A stretch of 64,000 nucleotides of DNA from Dehalococcoidia bacterium (GTDB lineage Bacteria > Chloroflexota > Dehalococcoidia > Tepidiformales > Tepidiformaceae). The position numbers were made by a program, and so were the translations under genes. How positions within the stretch are numbered: the stretch's first letter is position 1; each line of letters begins with the position of its first letter. The stretch covers positions 1 to 64,000 of the forward strand of contig PQAO01000021.1 in the NCBI GenBank assembly GCA_003104995.1, in the 5' to 3' direction. The notes under the pieces were generated by a model. That model saw only the letters and a list, made by a program, of their open reading frames with translations, ran no database searches and was not told the DNA's origin. Below, piece by piece: positions 31,958 to 41,064 of this stretch.

Positions 31958-32848
31958 TTACGGGTTGGGGCGCCCCAGGATCCGGTTCTTTGCCGTCCGC
32001 AACGAATACGACACCGCGTGAATGCAGAATCGTCCGCCGATCGCCCCGGCTGTCAGGAGATCCAGTGCCAGGTTTCCGCGCATGTGGCGCCGGTAGTACC
32101 GCCACATCCCCAGGTGGTGAGCTGCCATCGCCCGGTAAACCGCGTGCTTCGAGCTTCCCCCCACCCGGTGGCGCACCGTCGTCATGGGGTAGTACACCAC
32201 CGAGAGCCCCGCATCCCGTACTCGCCGGCAATAGTCCACGTCTTCGATACTGAAGAAATACCCTTCGTCGAGCGGCCCTACAGCCTCGATGGCCCGCCGG
32301 TGGATCAGCATGAACGCCCCGGAGACCCAGTCCACGTCACGTACCTCGTCGTGCGCCCAGTCCGTCATCAAATAGCGGCTCGACCACCGGTTGCCAGGGA
32401 AGAGCTTCGTCGTCAGCGAGTGGCGGTTGAAGAACGCGTTGAGGTGCGACGGGAATGCCCGCGCGCTGGGCTGGAGCGACCCGTCCTCATTGACGATCCG
32501 CCCGCCGAGCACGCCGATCTCCGCATGCACGTCCAGGTACCTTGCCGCTTCGACGGCGTTCCCGTCGAGCAGCACGCTGTCGGGGTTCAGCAGGCACACC
32601 ACCGTCGGTTCCGGCAGCGCCGCCAGCCCTGCGTTGACCGCTGTGGCAAATCCGGCGTTGCGCTGGTTCTCCACGACGCGGACCGCCGGGAACGCCCCCC
32701 GGATGGCCTCGGCCGTACCGTCGCGCGAGTCGTTGTCGATGACGACGGTGCTCGCCAGCGCACCAGGCGCATGTCTCGCGATCGATTCGAGGCACGTCAG
32801 CGCGAGCTCGCGGCAGTGGAAGGTGACGATCACGATGCCGAGGCTCAC
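31958..32848 (-). CDS. Family 2 glycosyltransferase
   Basis: A 296-residue GT-A enzyme. GIVIVTFHCRELALTCLESI and VVIDNDSRDGTAEAIR are the GT2 N-terminus. LLNPDSVLL holds the metal-binding Asp, and VSGAFMLIHRRAIEAVGPLDEGYFFSIEDVDYCRR is the acceptor/catalytic ED region of rhamnosyltransferase-like members. The start is a GTG that overlaps the upstream GT4 gene stop (GTGA). Next to rmlA/rmlB across the divergent promoters, it probably transfers a dTDP-sugar, perhaps rhamnose. Confidence 0.88.
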   Translation of the reverse strand: MSLGIVIVTFHCRELALTCLESIARHAPGALASTVVIDNDSRDGTAEAIRGAFPAVRVVENQRNAGFATAVNAGLAALPEPTVVCLLNPDSVLLDGNAVEAARYLDVHAEIGVLGGRIVNEDGSLQPSARAFPSHLNAFFNRHSLTTKLFPGNRWSSRYLMTDWAHDEVRDVDWVSGAFMLIHRRAIEAVGPLDEGYFFSIEDVDYCRRVRDAGLSVVYYPMTTVRHRVGGSSKHAVYRAMAAHHLGMWRYYRRHMRGNLALDLLTAGAIGGRFCIHAVSYSLRTAKNRILGRPNP

Positions 32849-33945
32849 CTGGCAAGCTCCCGATACACTGCGACCGTCTCCTCGGCCACCCGCTTCCACG
32901 AATACGTAGCTGCCAGCCGCAGCGACATTGCCGAAATGTCCGCACGCCTGGCCGCGTTACCCATCAGATCGCTCGCCGCGGCAGCAATCGCGCCCGGGTC
33001 GCGCAACGGCACGAAGATTGCTGCCCCGGAAAGCACGTCGTCCATCGCCGGCGCCTGTGCCGCGATGACCGGTGTCCCGCAGGCCATCGCCTCGAGCGGC
33101 GGCAACCCGAACCCCTCGAACAGCGATGGGAACACGAGCGCCTCGGCTCCCGTGAAGAGCGCCGCCAGGTCTTCGTCGGGCACGTATCCCAGGAACTTCA
33201 CCGCGCCGGCTACGCCAAGGCGTGCAGCCTCAGAGGTGAGCGCTTTCGAGAGCCTGCCCGGGTTCCCCGCAAGTGCCAGCAGGGCGGACGGGTGGCGCTC
33301 CCGCACGGAAGGCAGTGCGCGGATGGCGTCGACAGCGCGCTTGCCCGGCTCCGCCGTGCCCAGGCATAGCAGGTACGGCTGCTCCAGGCCGAGCCGCGCC
33401 CGCAACCCCGCGACAGCCTCAGTAGGCGCTGGCCCGAGCTCCGGACGCGGCGCCTCAGGAATCACGCGGATTCGCCGCGGCGCCAGCCCCAGGTACCGCA
33501 CGGCGTCGGTCGCCACCGCCCGCGATGGCACAATGACCCGCTCGGCCCACCGTGCCGTTTGCGCGATGCCCCGGTAGTACTTGCGATGCGCGGAGCCGTA
33601 TCGCTTCGGCATCCGGTAGAACGTCAGGTCGTGGATGGTCGCCACCCGTGGAACATCCAGCCTTCGCGGTGTGTAGAAGTGCGTCCCGTGGTACACATCG
33701 GCGCCGGCTCGTTCGGCCGCCTCGCCCAGGCGGCGGAGCTCCCAGGCGAAGCGTAGTGCGGGTCCGCCGGCGGGGACCCGCACCTGCTCGATGCCCGCGA
33801 TTGGCCGCGGCGCCGCAACTGTTACCTCCACCCCGGCGTGCGCCGCCAGCGCCATGGCAAGCTCCACGGCGTACACGCCTGCCCCCGCCGGCCGCTCCGG
33901 CAGCGAAGATGCGTTCAGGAATACTCGGATGGGCCGCGCATGCAT
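32845..33945 (-). CDS. Family 4 (GT-B) glycosyltransferase
   Basis: A 366-residue GT-B enzyme. The N-terminus has VFLNASSLPERPAGAGVYAVEL, then DVYHGTHFYTPR and ATIHDLTF. The donor domain has LLCLGTAEPGKR and FPSLFEGFGLPPLEAMACGTPVI, the EX7E motif. It is coupled to the GT2 gene (4-bp overlap) and divergent from rmlA. A TAGGAT hexamer lies 7 nt before the ATG with no SD. Confidence 0.9.
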   Translation of the reverse strand: MHARPIRVFLNASSLPERPAGAGVYAVELAMALAAHAGVEVTVAAPRPIAGIEQVRVPAGGPALRFAWELRRLGEAAERAGADVYHGTHFYTPRRLDVPRVATIHDLTFYRMPKRYGSAHRKYYRGIAQTARWAERVIVPSRAVATDAVRYLGLAPRRIRVIPEAPRPELGPAPTEAVAGLRARLGLEQPYLLCLGTAEPGKRAVDAIRALPSVRERHPSALLALAGNPGRLSKALTSEAARLGVAGAVKFLGYVPDEDLAALFTGAEALVFPSLFEGFGLPPLEAMACGTPVIAAQAPAMDDVLSGAAIFVPLRDPGAIAAAASDLMGNAARRADISAMSLRLAATYSWKRVAEETVAVYRELAR

Positions 33946-33952
33946 CCGGGCG

Positions 33953-33958
33953 ATCCTA
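33953..33958 (-). promoter_or_regulatory. -10-like hexamer TAGGAT, candidate leaderless promoter
   Basis: TAGGAT ends 7 nt before the GT4 start codon. It is back to back with the rmlA hexamer at 33973, so the two divergent promoters share their upstream DNA. Confidence 0.55.
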
Positions 33959-33972
33959 GAGAAGCTGCGACC

Positions 33973-33978
33973 TATAAT
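33973..33978 (+). promoter_or_regulatory. Consensus -10 TATAAT, candidate leaderless promoter of rmlA
   Basis: A perfect TATAAT ends 8 nt before the rmlA ATG. The spacer CCCGCCTC contains no SD. Confidence 0.65.
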
Positions 33979-33986
33979 CCCGCCTC

Positions 33987-35045
33987 ATGAAGGGCATCGT
34001 GCTCGCAGGCGGGGTCGGCAGCCGCCTCCGCCCGTTTACCTACTCCGGCGCGAAGCAACTCGTGCCGGTCGCGAACACGCCCGTCCTCCACTTCGCCGTG
34101 CGTCAGCTTGTCGATGCCGGTATCACTGAGATCGCCCTCGTTGTCGGTGAGACCGAAGCCCAGATCCGCTCGGCCATGGGTGACGGCAGCCAGTTCGGCG
34201 CCCGGTTTACCTACGTCCGCCAGCCTGCCCCCCTCGGCATCGCCCACGCCGCCGGAATGTGCGGTGAGTTCGTCGGCGACGACGGTTTCGTCCTCTACCT
34301 GGGCGACAACGTGCTCATCGGTGGCATCACGGGGTTCGTGGATGCATTTCGCCAGTCCCGGGCCGCCGCCTCTGTCGTGCTGAAGGAAGTTCCCGACCCT
34401 CGTGCCTTCGGTGTCGCCCTCATCGACGGCGAACGGCTGGTGCGCGTCGTCGAAAAGCCCGCCGACCCTCCATCGAACCTCGCCGTTATCGGCGTCTACG
34501 CCTTCGGGCCGCCGGTGTTCGACGTCATCGCCCACCAAACCCCGAGTGCTCGCGGCGAGCTCGAAATCGCCGACGCCATCAATGGCCTCCTCGACCGCGG
34601 CCTCCGCGTCGATACGTCTGTGACCACCGAACACTGGATCGACACGGGCAAGATGGAGGACATCCTGGCGGCGAACCGCACGGTCCTCGCTACCTTCGCC
34701 TCCAGCCTCGATCCTGCTGCCACCATTTCCGCCAGCACCGTCGAGGGGATGGTCCAGGTGGGCCCCGGTGCCTCGCTCGATTCATGTTCCGTGCGTGGCC
34801 CCGTCGTCATCGGCACGGGCGCCCGGCTCTACCGGTGCGCCATCGGCCCATACGTCGCCGTCGGCGATGGCTGCCAGATCGCGGACAGCGCGCTCACCAA
34901 CACCATCGTCATGGAGCAATCTGTCGTCCGCTCCTCGCCGGGTATCCGTGATTCGATGATCGGCCGGTTCGCCGTGGTCACCGGTGCCCCCGCGGGGGCT
35001 CGCCTCACCCTGGGCGATCACTCCCGTTTCGAGGCCGGCACATGA
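33987..35045 (+). CDS. rmlA: Glucose-1-phosphate thymidylyltransferase, long form
   Basis: A 352-residue nucleotidyltransferase: GIVLAGGVGSRLRPFTYSGAKQLVPVANTPV is the signature, followed by YLGDNVLIGG, EKPADPPSNLAVIGVYAF and WIDTGKMEDILAANR. Beyond about residue 235 hexapeptide-like repeats form a C-terminal left-handed helix, as in the longer StrD-type enzymes. It makes dTDP-glucose from dTTP and glucose-1-phosphate. The rmlB gene overlaps it by 4 bp. A UDP- or other nucleotide-sugar use is less likely given that neighbour. Confidence 0.9.
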   Translation: MKGIVLAGGVGSRLRPFTYSGAKQLVPVANTPVLHFAVRQLVDAGITEIALVVGETEAQIRSAMGDGSQFGARFTYVRQPAPLGIAHAAGMCGEFVGDDGFVLYLGDNVLIGGITGFVDAFRQSRAAASVVLKEVPDPRAFGVALIDGERLVRVVEKPADPPSNLAVIGVYAFGPPVFDVIAHQTPSARGELEIADAINGLLDRGLRVDTSVTTEHWIDTGKMEDILAANRTVLATFASSLDPAATISASTVEGMVQVGPGASLDSCSVRGPVVIGTGARLYRCAIGPYVAVGDGCQIADSALTNTIVMEQSVVRSSPGIRDSMIGRFAVVTGAPAGARLTLGDHSRFEAGT

Positions 35046-36052
35046 AGGCACTCGTCACCGGAGGTTGCGGGTTCATCGGAAGCCACCTCGTTCGTGGCCT
35101 CCTCGCCGACGGCTGGCAGGTCACGAACCTCGACAAGCTCACCTACGCCTCGAACCCCGCCAATCTCGGCCCCGACGCCAGCCATCCCGCACTCACCATG
35201 GTCCAGGGCGACATCTGCGACGCGACACTCGTTCGCGAACTGTCCGAGGGGGTCGACGTCGTCTTCAACTTCGCCGCCGAAACCCACGTCGACCGCTCGC
35301 TCCTCGACCCTGGCGTCTTCGTCCGCACCGATGTCGAAGGCGTTGTCTCCCTGCTCGAGGCCGTCCGGGATCGCCCTGGAGTCGCCCTGGTCCACATGTC
35401 GACCGACGAGGTGTTCGGCTCCCTCCAGGCCCCCACCGAGGCCACCGAGGACTTCCCCTTCGCACCTAGCTCACCCTACTCCGCCAGCAAGGCAGCAGCC
35501 GAACTCATGGTCCGCGCTTACTCCGAAACCTATGCGATGCCGGTCACGGTCATCCGCTGCTGCAACGTTTACGGCCCGAACCAGCACCTGGAGAAGTTCA
35601 TCCCGCTGTTCACGACACGTGCGCTCGCCGGCGAGGCCATGCCGCTCTACGGTGACGGCCTCCAGGAGCGCGAGTGGCTCTTCGTCGAGGACCTCGTTGC
35701 GGCCGTTCGCGTGGTCATCCGGCAGCTGCCCGCGGCGCCCGGCGTCCAGGCGGTTCACGTCGGCTCCGGCGAACGCGTCGCCAACATCCACGTCGCCCGG
35801 CAAATCTGCAACCTCACCGAACGCCCCCTGGACCTCGTCCGCCCCGTGACGGACCGCCCCGGCCACGACCGCCGATACGCACTTGATTCATCGCGGCTAC
35901 GCACGATGGGCTGGTCTCCCCGGATTCGGTTCGAGGACGGGCTCGCAGCCACGGTCCGCTGGTACGCCGAGAACGCGGAGACCTGGTCCGTGGCGGCGGG
36001 CGAGGACTTCGGTGGCTACTTCGCCCGCCAGTACGGCGATCGCCTGGCCTGA
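35042..36052 (+). CDS. rmlB: dTDP-glucose 4,6-dehydratase
   Basis: A 336-residue extended SDR. The NAD motif is TGGCGFIGSH, NFAAETHVDRSLLDP is the RmlB signature, MSTDEVFGSL contains the catalytic Asp-Glu pair, and SPYSASKAAAE has YxxxK. It converts dTDP-glucose to the 4-keto-6-deoxy sugar. It overlaps rmlA by 4 bp. rmlC and rmlD are not in the window, so the final sugar is not fixed. It ends tail to tail with moeA, 2 bp apart. Confidence 0.92.
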   Translation: MKALVTGGCGFIGSHLVRGLLADGWQVTNLDKLTYASNPANLGPDASHPALTMVQGDICDATLVRELSEGVDVVFNFAAETHVDRSLLDPGVFVRTDVEGVVSLLEAVRDRPGVALVHMSTDEVFGSLQAPTEATEDFPFAPSSPYSASKAAAELMVRAYSETYAMPVTVIRCCNVYGPNQHLEKFIPLFTTRALAGEAMPLYGDGLQEREWLFVEDLVAAVRVVIRQLPAAPGVQAVHVGSGERVANIHVARQICNLTERPLDLVRPVTDRPGHDRRYALDSSRLRTMGWSPRIRFEDGLAATVRWYAENAETWSVAAGEDFGGYFARQYGDRLA

Positions 36053-36054
36053 CT

Positions 36055-37338
36055 CTACGGAGCGTGCTCCCAGTCGAGCATCATCACGTCGATCTCGTCG
36101 CCGGGGTTCGCGGCGGGCAGGTCCTCGGGGATCACCGTCAGCCCGTTCGCCGCGCTCATGCTGGTCAGGATCCCGGAGCCCTGAGGGCCAGTCAGGTCGG
36201 CGTACCAGCGCCCATCTTCGCCTTTTGTCACGATGCAGCGGGCGAAAAATCGCCGCCCGTCGGTGTTCGCCACACGGTCGCGCGTGATCGCTCGAACCAT
36301 CGGCCGCTCCCAATCGTGCCGCCCGAGCATCGTGAAGATCGCTGGCCGCCCGAACAGCTCGAACGACACCATTGAGCTCACCGGGTTCCCCGGCAGCCCA
36401 AGGTGGCCCACCCGCCGCCCGTCGGGGGCGGTGAACGCGCCGAACGCCAGCGGCTTGCCGGGCTTCATCCGCACGGTCCAGAAGTCGATGGCGCCCTCAC
36501 GGGCGAGCACGTCCTTCACCACGTCGAAATCCCCGCGAGACACCCCCGCGCTGGTGACGAGCATGTCGGCATCCAGCCCTTGGTGGATCTTGCGCGTCAG
36601 GTCCTCCACGGTGTCCTTGGCAATCCCCAGCAGCCGCGGGATGCCCCCGCATTTCCGCACCATCGCCGCCACGCTGTGAGCGTTCGAGTCGTAGATCCGG
36701 CCCGGGAGCAACGGTTGTCCCGGCTCCGTGATCTCGTCGCCCGTCGACAGGATGGCGACCACAGGACGGCGGTAGACCGGGACCTCGCTCAGCCCCAGGC
36801 TCGCCAGTACACCAACCTCCGAAGGCCTCAGCACACGGCCCGCCGGGATCACGGGTGTGCCCTCCCGCACGTCCTCGGCCCGGAAGCGGATGTTCGCATG
36901 GACGGCTGCCGACTTCAGGATGCGTACGGTGGCCCCTTTCTTGGGCGCCTGGTTGGGGCCGCGCAGGGGCTCGTCGGTCTCCTCGAATGGCACCACCGCG
37001 TCGGACCCCGGTGGCATCGGGGCCCCGGTCATGATGCGCACAGCCTCGCCCGGTCCGATCGCTGTGTCATGTACGTACCCGGCCGCGAGGTCGGCCACCA
37101 CCCGCAGCTCCACCGGCGCCGACTCCGAGGCGCCGGTCGTATCGGCTGCGCGGACCGCGTACCCGTCCATTGCCGTGTTATCCAGTGGCGGCACATCGAA
37201 CGGGGCGACGATGTCCTCCGCCAGTACCTGGCCGAGCCCATCGAGCAACGGCCTTCGTTCCACCGGCAGGCGGTCGAAGAACGCCAGGATGCGTTGGCGG
37301 GCCTCATCAACGCTGAGCATTCCGGAGGTGGTGGCCAT
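36055..37338 (-). CDS. moeA: Molybdopterin molybdenumtransferase
   Basis: A 427-residue MoeA. DEARQRILAFFDRL leads to DNTAMDGYAVRA, MTGAPMPPGSDAVVPFEE and ILSTGDEI. TSAGVSRGDFDVVKDVL and LPGNPVSSMVSFELF are the MoeA/MogA fold signatures, and there is a C-terminal domain IV. It inserts molybdate into adenylylated molybdopterin. A GAGGG SD precedes the ATG. The partner adenylyltransferase-type gene is at 51.0 kb, not adjacent. Confidence 0.93.
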   Translation of the reverse strand: MATTSGMLSVDEARQRILAFFDRLPVERRPLLDGLGQVLAEDIVAPFDVPPLDNTAMDGYAVRAADTTGASESAPVELRVVADLAAGYVHDTAIGPGEAVRIMTGAPMPPGSDAVVPFEETDEPLRGPNQAPKKGATVRILKSAAVHANIRFRAEDVREGTPVIPAGRVLRPSEVGVLASLGLSEVPVYRRPVVAILSTGDEITEPGQPLLPGRIYDSNAHSVAAMVRKCGGIPRLLGIAKDTVEDLTRKIHQGLDADMLVTSAGVSRGDFDVVKDVLAREGAIDFWTVRMKPGKPLAFGAFTAPDGRRVGHLGLPGNPVSSMVSFELFGRPAIFTMLGRHDWERPMVRAITRDRVANTDGRRFFARCIVTKGEDGRWYADLTGPQGSGILTSMSAANGLTVIPEDLPAANPGDEIDVMMLDWEHAP

Positions 37339-37482
37339 CTGTTCGCCCTCATTCCAGCGTCGCCGGGCCGATCGGGGCTCCGGCGAGCGCCCTTGGTTTT
37401 CGTGGTCCGATCAGCGTACAGGGCCAAACGGCCGCAGGGCACCCGGCCGGTGCCCTGCGTTCAAGATCGTGGGGGCGTTCGG

Positions 37483-37734
37483 TCAGGCCAGGCGGACAGC
37501 GAGGCAGGTCGTGGTGCGCTGCACGCCCGAGACCTTCTGCACGGCCTCGGTGATGGCGTTGCCCAGTCGGTCCAGGTCATCCGCTTCGAGCTGCACAATC
37601 ACGTCGTACGGCCCGGTCACTGTGTCCACGACCACCACGCGCGCGCCGGGGTACGTGAATTCCTGGATGGCCGCACTCACAGCCTTCGCCTTGCCAACAT
37701 CGGTTTCGATCAGGACGTAGCCGCGGACGGCCAT
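37483..37734 (-). CDS. Stand-alone Lrp/AsnC ligand-binding (RAM) domain protein
   Basis: An 83-residue protein that is only the RAM domain: VRGYVLIETDVGKAKAVSAAI, VDTVTGPYDVIVQLEADDLDRLGNAI, VQKVSGVQRTTTCLAV. The DNA-binding half of Lrp is absent. Such proteins form small oligomeric rings that may bind amino acids and modulate partners. A GGAGGGG SD precedes the ATG. No partner is adjacent. Confidence 0.85.
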   Translation of the reverse strand: MAVRGYVLIETDVGKAKAVSAAIQEFTYPGARVVVVDTVTGPYDVIVQLEADDLDRLGNAITEAVQKVSGVQRTTTCLAVRLA

Positions 37735-37804
37735 GGGGCTTCCCCTCCAAGGTAAAGTACGGCGTCATCATAACGCATCGCGCAACGGAATCCGCCCCCG
37801 TGGC

Positions 37805-39868
37805 TCAGCTTGTCACCGCGGGCAACTCGAACGCCACCAGTACTTCGGATTGCGACGACAGTGGCGTCACTTCCACCGGCACATTGAGTTCGAATACCCC
37901 GATAAAGCACAACGCCTCAGCGCCCGACCGGCAATAATACGCCGAGACCGTCGCCGTCAGCGCCGCGCGCCCGTCGCTCAACACCACCGGCACCGGGAAT
38001 GTCACCTCAGTCTCGTCTGAGGACCACGTAACCGTACGTTCACCCAGCTCAACCACCGAGCCGTTCGATGTCGCCAGGTCCAGCCTCGAAGGCGCCGAAC
38101 CGTTGAGGTGGAACTCCGCTGGAGCGGAAATGGTCACCCGCAGATTGGTCGCTCCCGGCGCCACGCGCTGCGACGGAAGGTCGACCTTCGTCACCCGCCC
38201 GGGCGTCCCCACCGCAATCGCCGAAAGGTTCGTGAGTGTCAACGTCGAGACCGACCCGTCGGCAGGGTTGTAGACGCGTACCAGGTGGTTGTTTGTATCG
38301 GCGATGTACAACAGTCCGCCCGCCCCTGAGAGCCCGCCCGGCTCGTCGAACTTCACCGTCCCGGCAACCCCGTCGGACCAGCCGCGCTCCGAACCCGCTG
38401 CCGTACCGACCTCCTTCGAGATCGGCTCATAGACACGGATGCGGTGGTTGTAGGTGTCCGCAACGTACAGGGCGTCGTCGAGCAGCGCCACGCCCTGGGG
38501 ATGCTGCAGTTGCGCTTGCTTCCCGCGGCCATCCCGGTCGCCGTAGTCGAACAGCCCCGTGCCGACGAGCGTCTCCACGTCCCCATCCCCTCCGGCGGGC
38601 ACCCGCCGCAGCGCGCTCGACTCCGGGTCGACCCAGTAAAGCGTCTCACCGTCGATCGCGAGTCCGGAGGGCTGGGCGAGCGTTGCCATTGTCAGTCGGG
38701 GGCCGTCGTCGATGCCCTCCCGGCTCGTCCCCGCGAACACCGAAATGCGCCCGGTCAACAGGTCAAGCGACCAGATCTGGTGGATCCCGGCCATCGAAAC
38801 AAACAGCCGCCCGTCCGCGACGGCGACGTCCCACGGCGAGGCCAATGCGGTTTCCCGCGCCGGCGCCTCGCCTGCCGGCAACCGTTGCAGTTGCAGCCCG
38901 GTCCCGGCGATCGTGGTCGTCTCGCCCGAGGCGAGGTCGATCGCGCGCACGGCATGGTTGCGCGTGTCGGCCACGTACAGCGTCCGCCCGTCAACCGAAA
39001 GCGCGAGGCCCTGTGGCTGCCGGAACGTGGCCTCACCCGGAGCGCCATCGGCGAAACCTTCCTTGCCGCTCCCGAACGCCCGCACCAGTGAGCCGTCGAG
39101 CGTCGCCTCCAGCACGCGGTTGTGCCCGGAGTCGGCGATGTACAGCCGGTTGCTGGCTTCGTCCGCCAGCACATTCCCCGGGTACGACAGTACGGCCGTT
39201 GCTGGCGCGGCGGTCAGTGAGATCGGCAGCGGACTCGGCGCCAGCAGCCCCTTTTCGCCGAACTCGGCCACCAGCGATTCGAGGATCGGCTGGAAGAGCG
39301 GGTACACCCCCTCTCCCGCGTGGCCGCCCACCAGGTTCCCGGCAGGGTCGATCAGCACCAGCGTGGGCCAGGCGCTCGCCCCAAACGTCCGCCAGACCAC
39401 GAAGTCGGGATCATTGATCACCGGGTGCTCGATGCCGAACCGCCGGACGGCTTCGAGGATGCTTTCGTCATCGTGCTCGGTCGCGTACTTGCCCGAATGC
39501 ACGCCGATCACCAGAAGGTTATCGCCGAACTCGGCCTCCAGCCGCTTCAGGTCCGGGATGATGTGCTGGCAGTTGATGCACCCCAGCGTCCAGAAGTCGA
39601 GCAAGACCATCCGGCCCTTCAGCTCCTCAAGCGTGAGCGGCCGCTTCACGTTGAACCAGGCCACGTCGCCGGGAATCGGTGGCGATGGCTCCGTGCCCGC
39701 CCAGGAACGCTTCGATTGGGGTTGGTCCGACACGTCAGTCCCTCCGGCCGGTGCTGAGCGAGAGCCGTCGCCGCTGCAAGCGAAAGCGATGAATGCGATG
39801 GCCGTGACGAGGCATGCACCCATGATACGGAGCGCGGGCGCTGAGGTGGGCCGCCGGAATCCGAACAT
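37805..39868 (-). CDS. Thioredoxin-like/NHL-repeat lipoprotein (NHLRC2-like)
   Basis: A 687-residue exported protein. The signal ends in lipobox FACSG. A thioredoxin domain follows with LLDFWTLGCINCQHIIPDLK (CxxC as CINC) and the cis-Pro in ASAWPTLVLID. NHL beta-propeller repeats occupy about 250-560 (YIADSGHNRVLEA, YVADTRNHAVRAID, YVADTYNHRIRVYEP, YIADTNNHLVRVYNP), then a beta-rich end. This is the layout of NHLRC2-type proteins. The ATG at 39868 (not 39889) gives a clean lipoprotein signal and has TACGAT 7 nt upstream. Surface redox function is inferred. Confidence 0.88.
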   Translation of the reverse strand: MFGFRRPTSAPALRIMGACLVTAIAFIAFACSGDGSRSAPAGGTDVSDQPQSKRSWAGTEPSPPIPGDVAWFNVKRPLTLEELKGRMVLLDFWTLGCINCQHIIPDLKRLEAEFGDNLLVIGVHSGKYATEHDDESILEAVRRFGIEHPVINDPDFVVWRTFGASAWPTLVLIDPAGNLVGGHAGEGVYPLFQPILESLVAEFGEKGLLAPSPLPISLTAAPATAVLSYPGNVLADEASNRLYIADSGHNRVLEATLDGSLVRAFGSGKEGFADGAPGEATFRQPQGLALSVDGRTLYVADTRNHAVRAIDLASGETTTIAGTGLQLQRLPAGEAPARETALASPWDVAVADGRLFVSMAGIHQIWSLDLLTGRISVFAGTSREGIDDGPRLTMATLAQPSGLAIDGETLYWVDPESSALRRVPAGGDGDVETLVGTGLFDYGDRDGRGKQAQLQHPQGVALLDDALYVADTYNHRIRVYEPISKEVGTAAGSERGWSDGVAGTVKFDEPGGLSGAGGLLYIADTNNHLVRVYNPADGSVSTLTLTNLSAIAVGTPGRVTKVDLPSQRVAPGATNLRVTISAPAEFHLNGSAPSRLDLATSNGSVVELGERTVTWSSDETEVTFPVPVVLSDGRAALTATVSAYYCRSGAEALCFIGVFELNVPVEVTPLSSQSEVLVAFELPAVTS

Positions 39869-39875
39869 CTCCAGC

Positions 39876-39881
39876 ATCGTA
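39876..39881 (-). promoter_or_regulatory. -10-like hexamer TACGAT, candidate leaderless promoter
   Basis: TACGAT ends 7 nt before the ATG at 39868. This supports that start over the ORF-track GTG at 39889. Confidence 0.45.
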
Positions 39882-39944
39882 GCTCTCACGCAGGAACGCT
39901 CGCGTAAGGCGCGCTGGCGAACGGACGCTTAGCACCCCAGACCG

Positions 39945-39950
39945 TATACT
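39945..39950 (+). promoter_or_regulatory. -10-like hexamer TATACT upstream of pheS
   Basis: TATACT ends 10 nt before the pheS ATG. A GAGG lies in the spacer, so either a very short leader or leaderless start is possible. Confidence 0.5.
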
Positions 39951-39960
39951 TCGAGGTCCC

Positions 39961-41019
39961 ATGCCTGATGTAGATCCGCGAATCGAGGGCCTGCGCACGG
40001 AGGCGCTGGCAGCGCTCGCCTCGGCTTCCGATGAAGCCGGGCTTGAACAGTGGCGCATCACCTTTTTTGGCCGCCAGGATGGCCGCGTTTCGGCCCTTCT
40101 GCGCTCGATCCGGGACGTGCCCGCCGACCAGCGTGCCGCCTTCGGCGCCGCCGCCAACGCGGTCAAGGCCGAACTCGAAGGCGCCCTCGAGGCCCGCCAG
40201 GAAGGCCACAAGTCCGCTGCCCTCAAGACCCTCACCACCGAGGCTGCCCTCGACGTCACCCTCCCAGGCCGCCCCCAGCCGCTCGGACGCCTCCACCCGG
40301 TCACCCAGACCATGCGAGACTGCCTCGCCGCCTTCAAAGAGATGGGCTTCCGCGTGGCCGAAGGCCCGGAAGTCGAGTGGGCCCGCTACAACTTCGATGC
40401 GGCGCGCATCCCCGAAGACCACCCCGCCCGCGACATGTGGGACACCATCTGGGTCAACACGCTCATTGATGGCGAGCGCAACATGCTGCTCCGCACACAC
40501 ACCACCCCGAACCAGGTGCGCGTCATGGAGCGTACGCCCGAGCCTCCCGTCCGCGTCGTCGTTCCCGGCAAGTGCTACCGCCAGGAAGCAACCGATGCCA
40601 CGCACGAGTGGATGCTCACCCAGATCGAAGGTCTCGCCGTCGACGAGGGCGTTCGCATGACCGACCTCAAGGGCGTCCTCTACGGTTGGGCCCGCAAGAT
40701 GTTTGGCGCCGACCGCAAAATCATCTTCCACCACAGCTACTTCCCCTTTGTCGAGCCGGGAGTCGAAATGGCTATCGACTGCTTCATCTGCCGCGGCAAC
40801 GGCAGTGCTTGCCACACGTGTCACGGCACCGGCTGGATCGAGATCCTCGGCGCAGGCATGGTTCACCCCGAGATCATCGAGAACGCCGGCTACGACTCCG
40901 CGAAGGTCACAGGCTTCGCCTTCGGCCTCGGCGTCGAGCGCGTCGCCCTCCTCCGCTGGGGCATCGAAGACATCCGCAACTTCTACGCGAACGACCTGCG
41001 CTTCTTGAGCCAGTTCTAG
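39961..41019 (+). CDS. pheS: Phenylalanyl-tRNA synthetase, alpha subunit
   Basis: A 352-residue class II synthetase subunit. The N-terminal coiled-coil precedes LGRLHPVTQTMRDCLAAFKEMGFRVAEGPEVEW. Motif 2 is VVPGKCYRQEATDATHEWMLTQIEGL, and motif 3 is FAFGLGVERVALLRWGIEDIRNFYANDLRFLSQF. The CRGNGSACHTCHGTGWIE insert is a normal PheS segment in many bacteria. It charges tRNAPhe with the beta subunit. The pheT gene follows, but a small gene bounded by inverted repeats lies between them. Confidence 0.97.
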   Translation: MPDVDPRIEGLRTEALAALASASDEAGLEQWRITFFGRQDGRVSALLRSIRDVPADQRAAFGAAANAVKAELEGALEARQEGHKSAALKTLTTEAALDVTLPGRPQPLGRLHPVTQTMRDCLAAFKEMGFRVAEGPEVEWARYNFDAARIPEDHPARDMWDTIWVNTLIDGERNMLLRTHTTPNQVRVMERTPEPPVRVVVPGKCYRQEATDATHEWMLTQIEGLAVDEGVRMTDLKGVLYGWARKMFGADRKIIFHHSYFPFVEPGVEMAIDCFICRGNGSACHTCHGTGWIEILGAGMVHPEIIENAGYDSAKVTGFAFGLGVERVALLRWGIEDIRNFYANDLRFLSQF

Positions 41020-41024
41020 GAGCT

Positions 41025-41050
41025 GTTGGCCGTTAGCTATTGGCCGTTGG
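41025..41050 (+). repeat. Left inverted repeat of the S23-like insert
   Basis: GTTGGCCGTTAGC followed by TATTGGCCGTTGG (26 bp) matches the reverse complement of 41454-41479 at 24 of 26 positions. It begins 5 bp after the pheS stop. The unit is itself made of two copies of a TTGGCCGTT word. Confidence 0.85.
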
Positions 41051-41064
41051 TAAGGAGCACCCCT

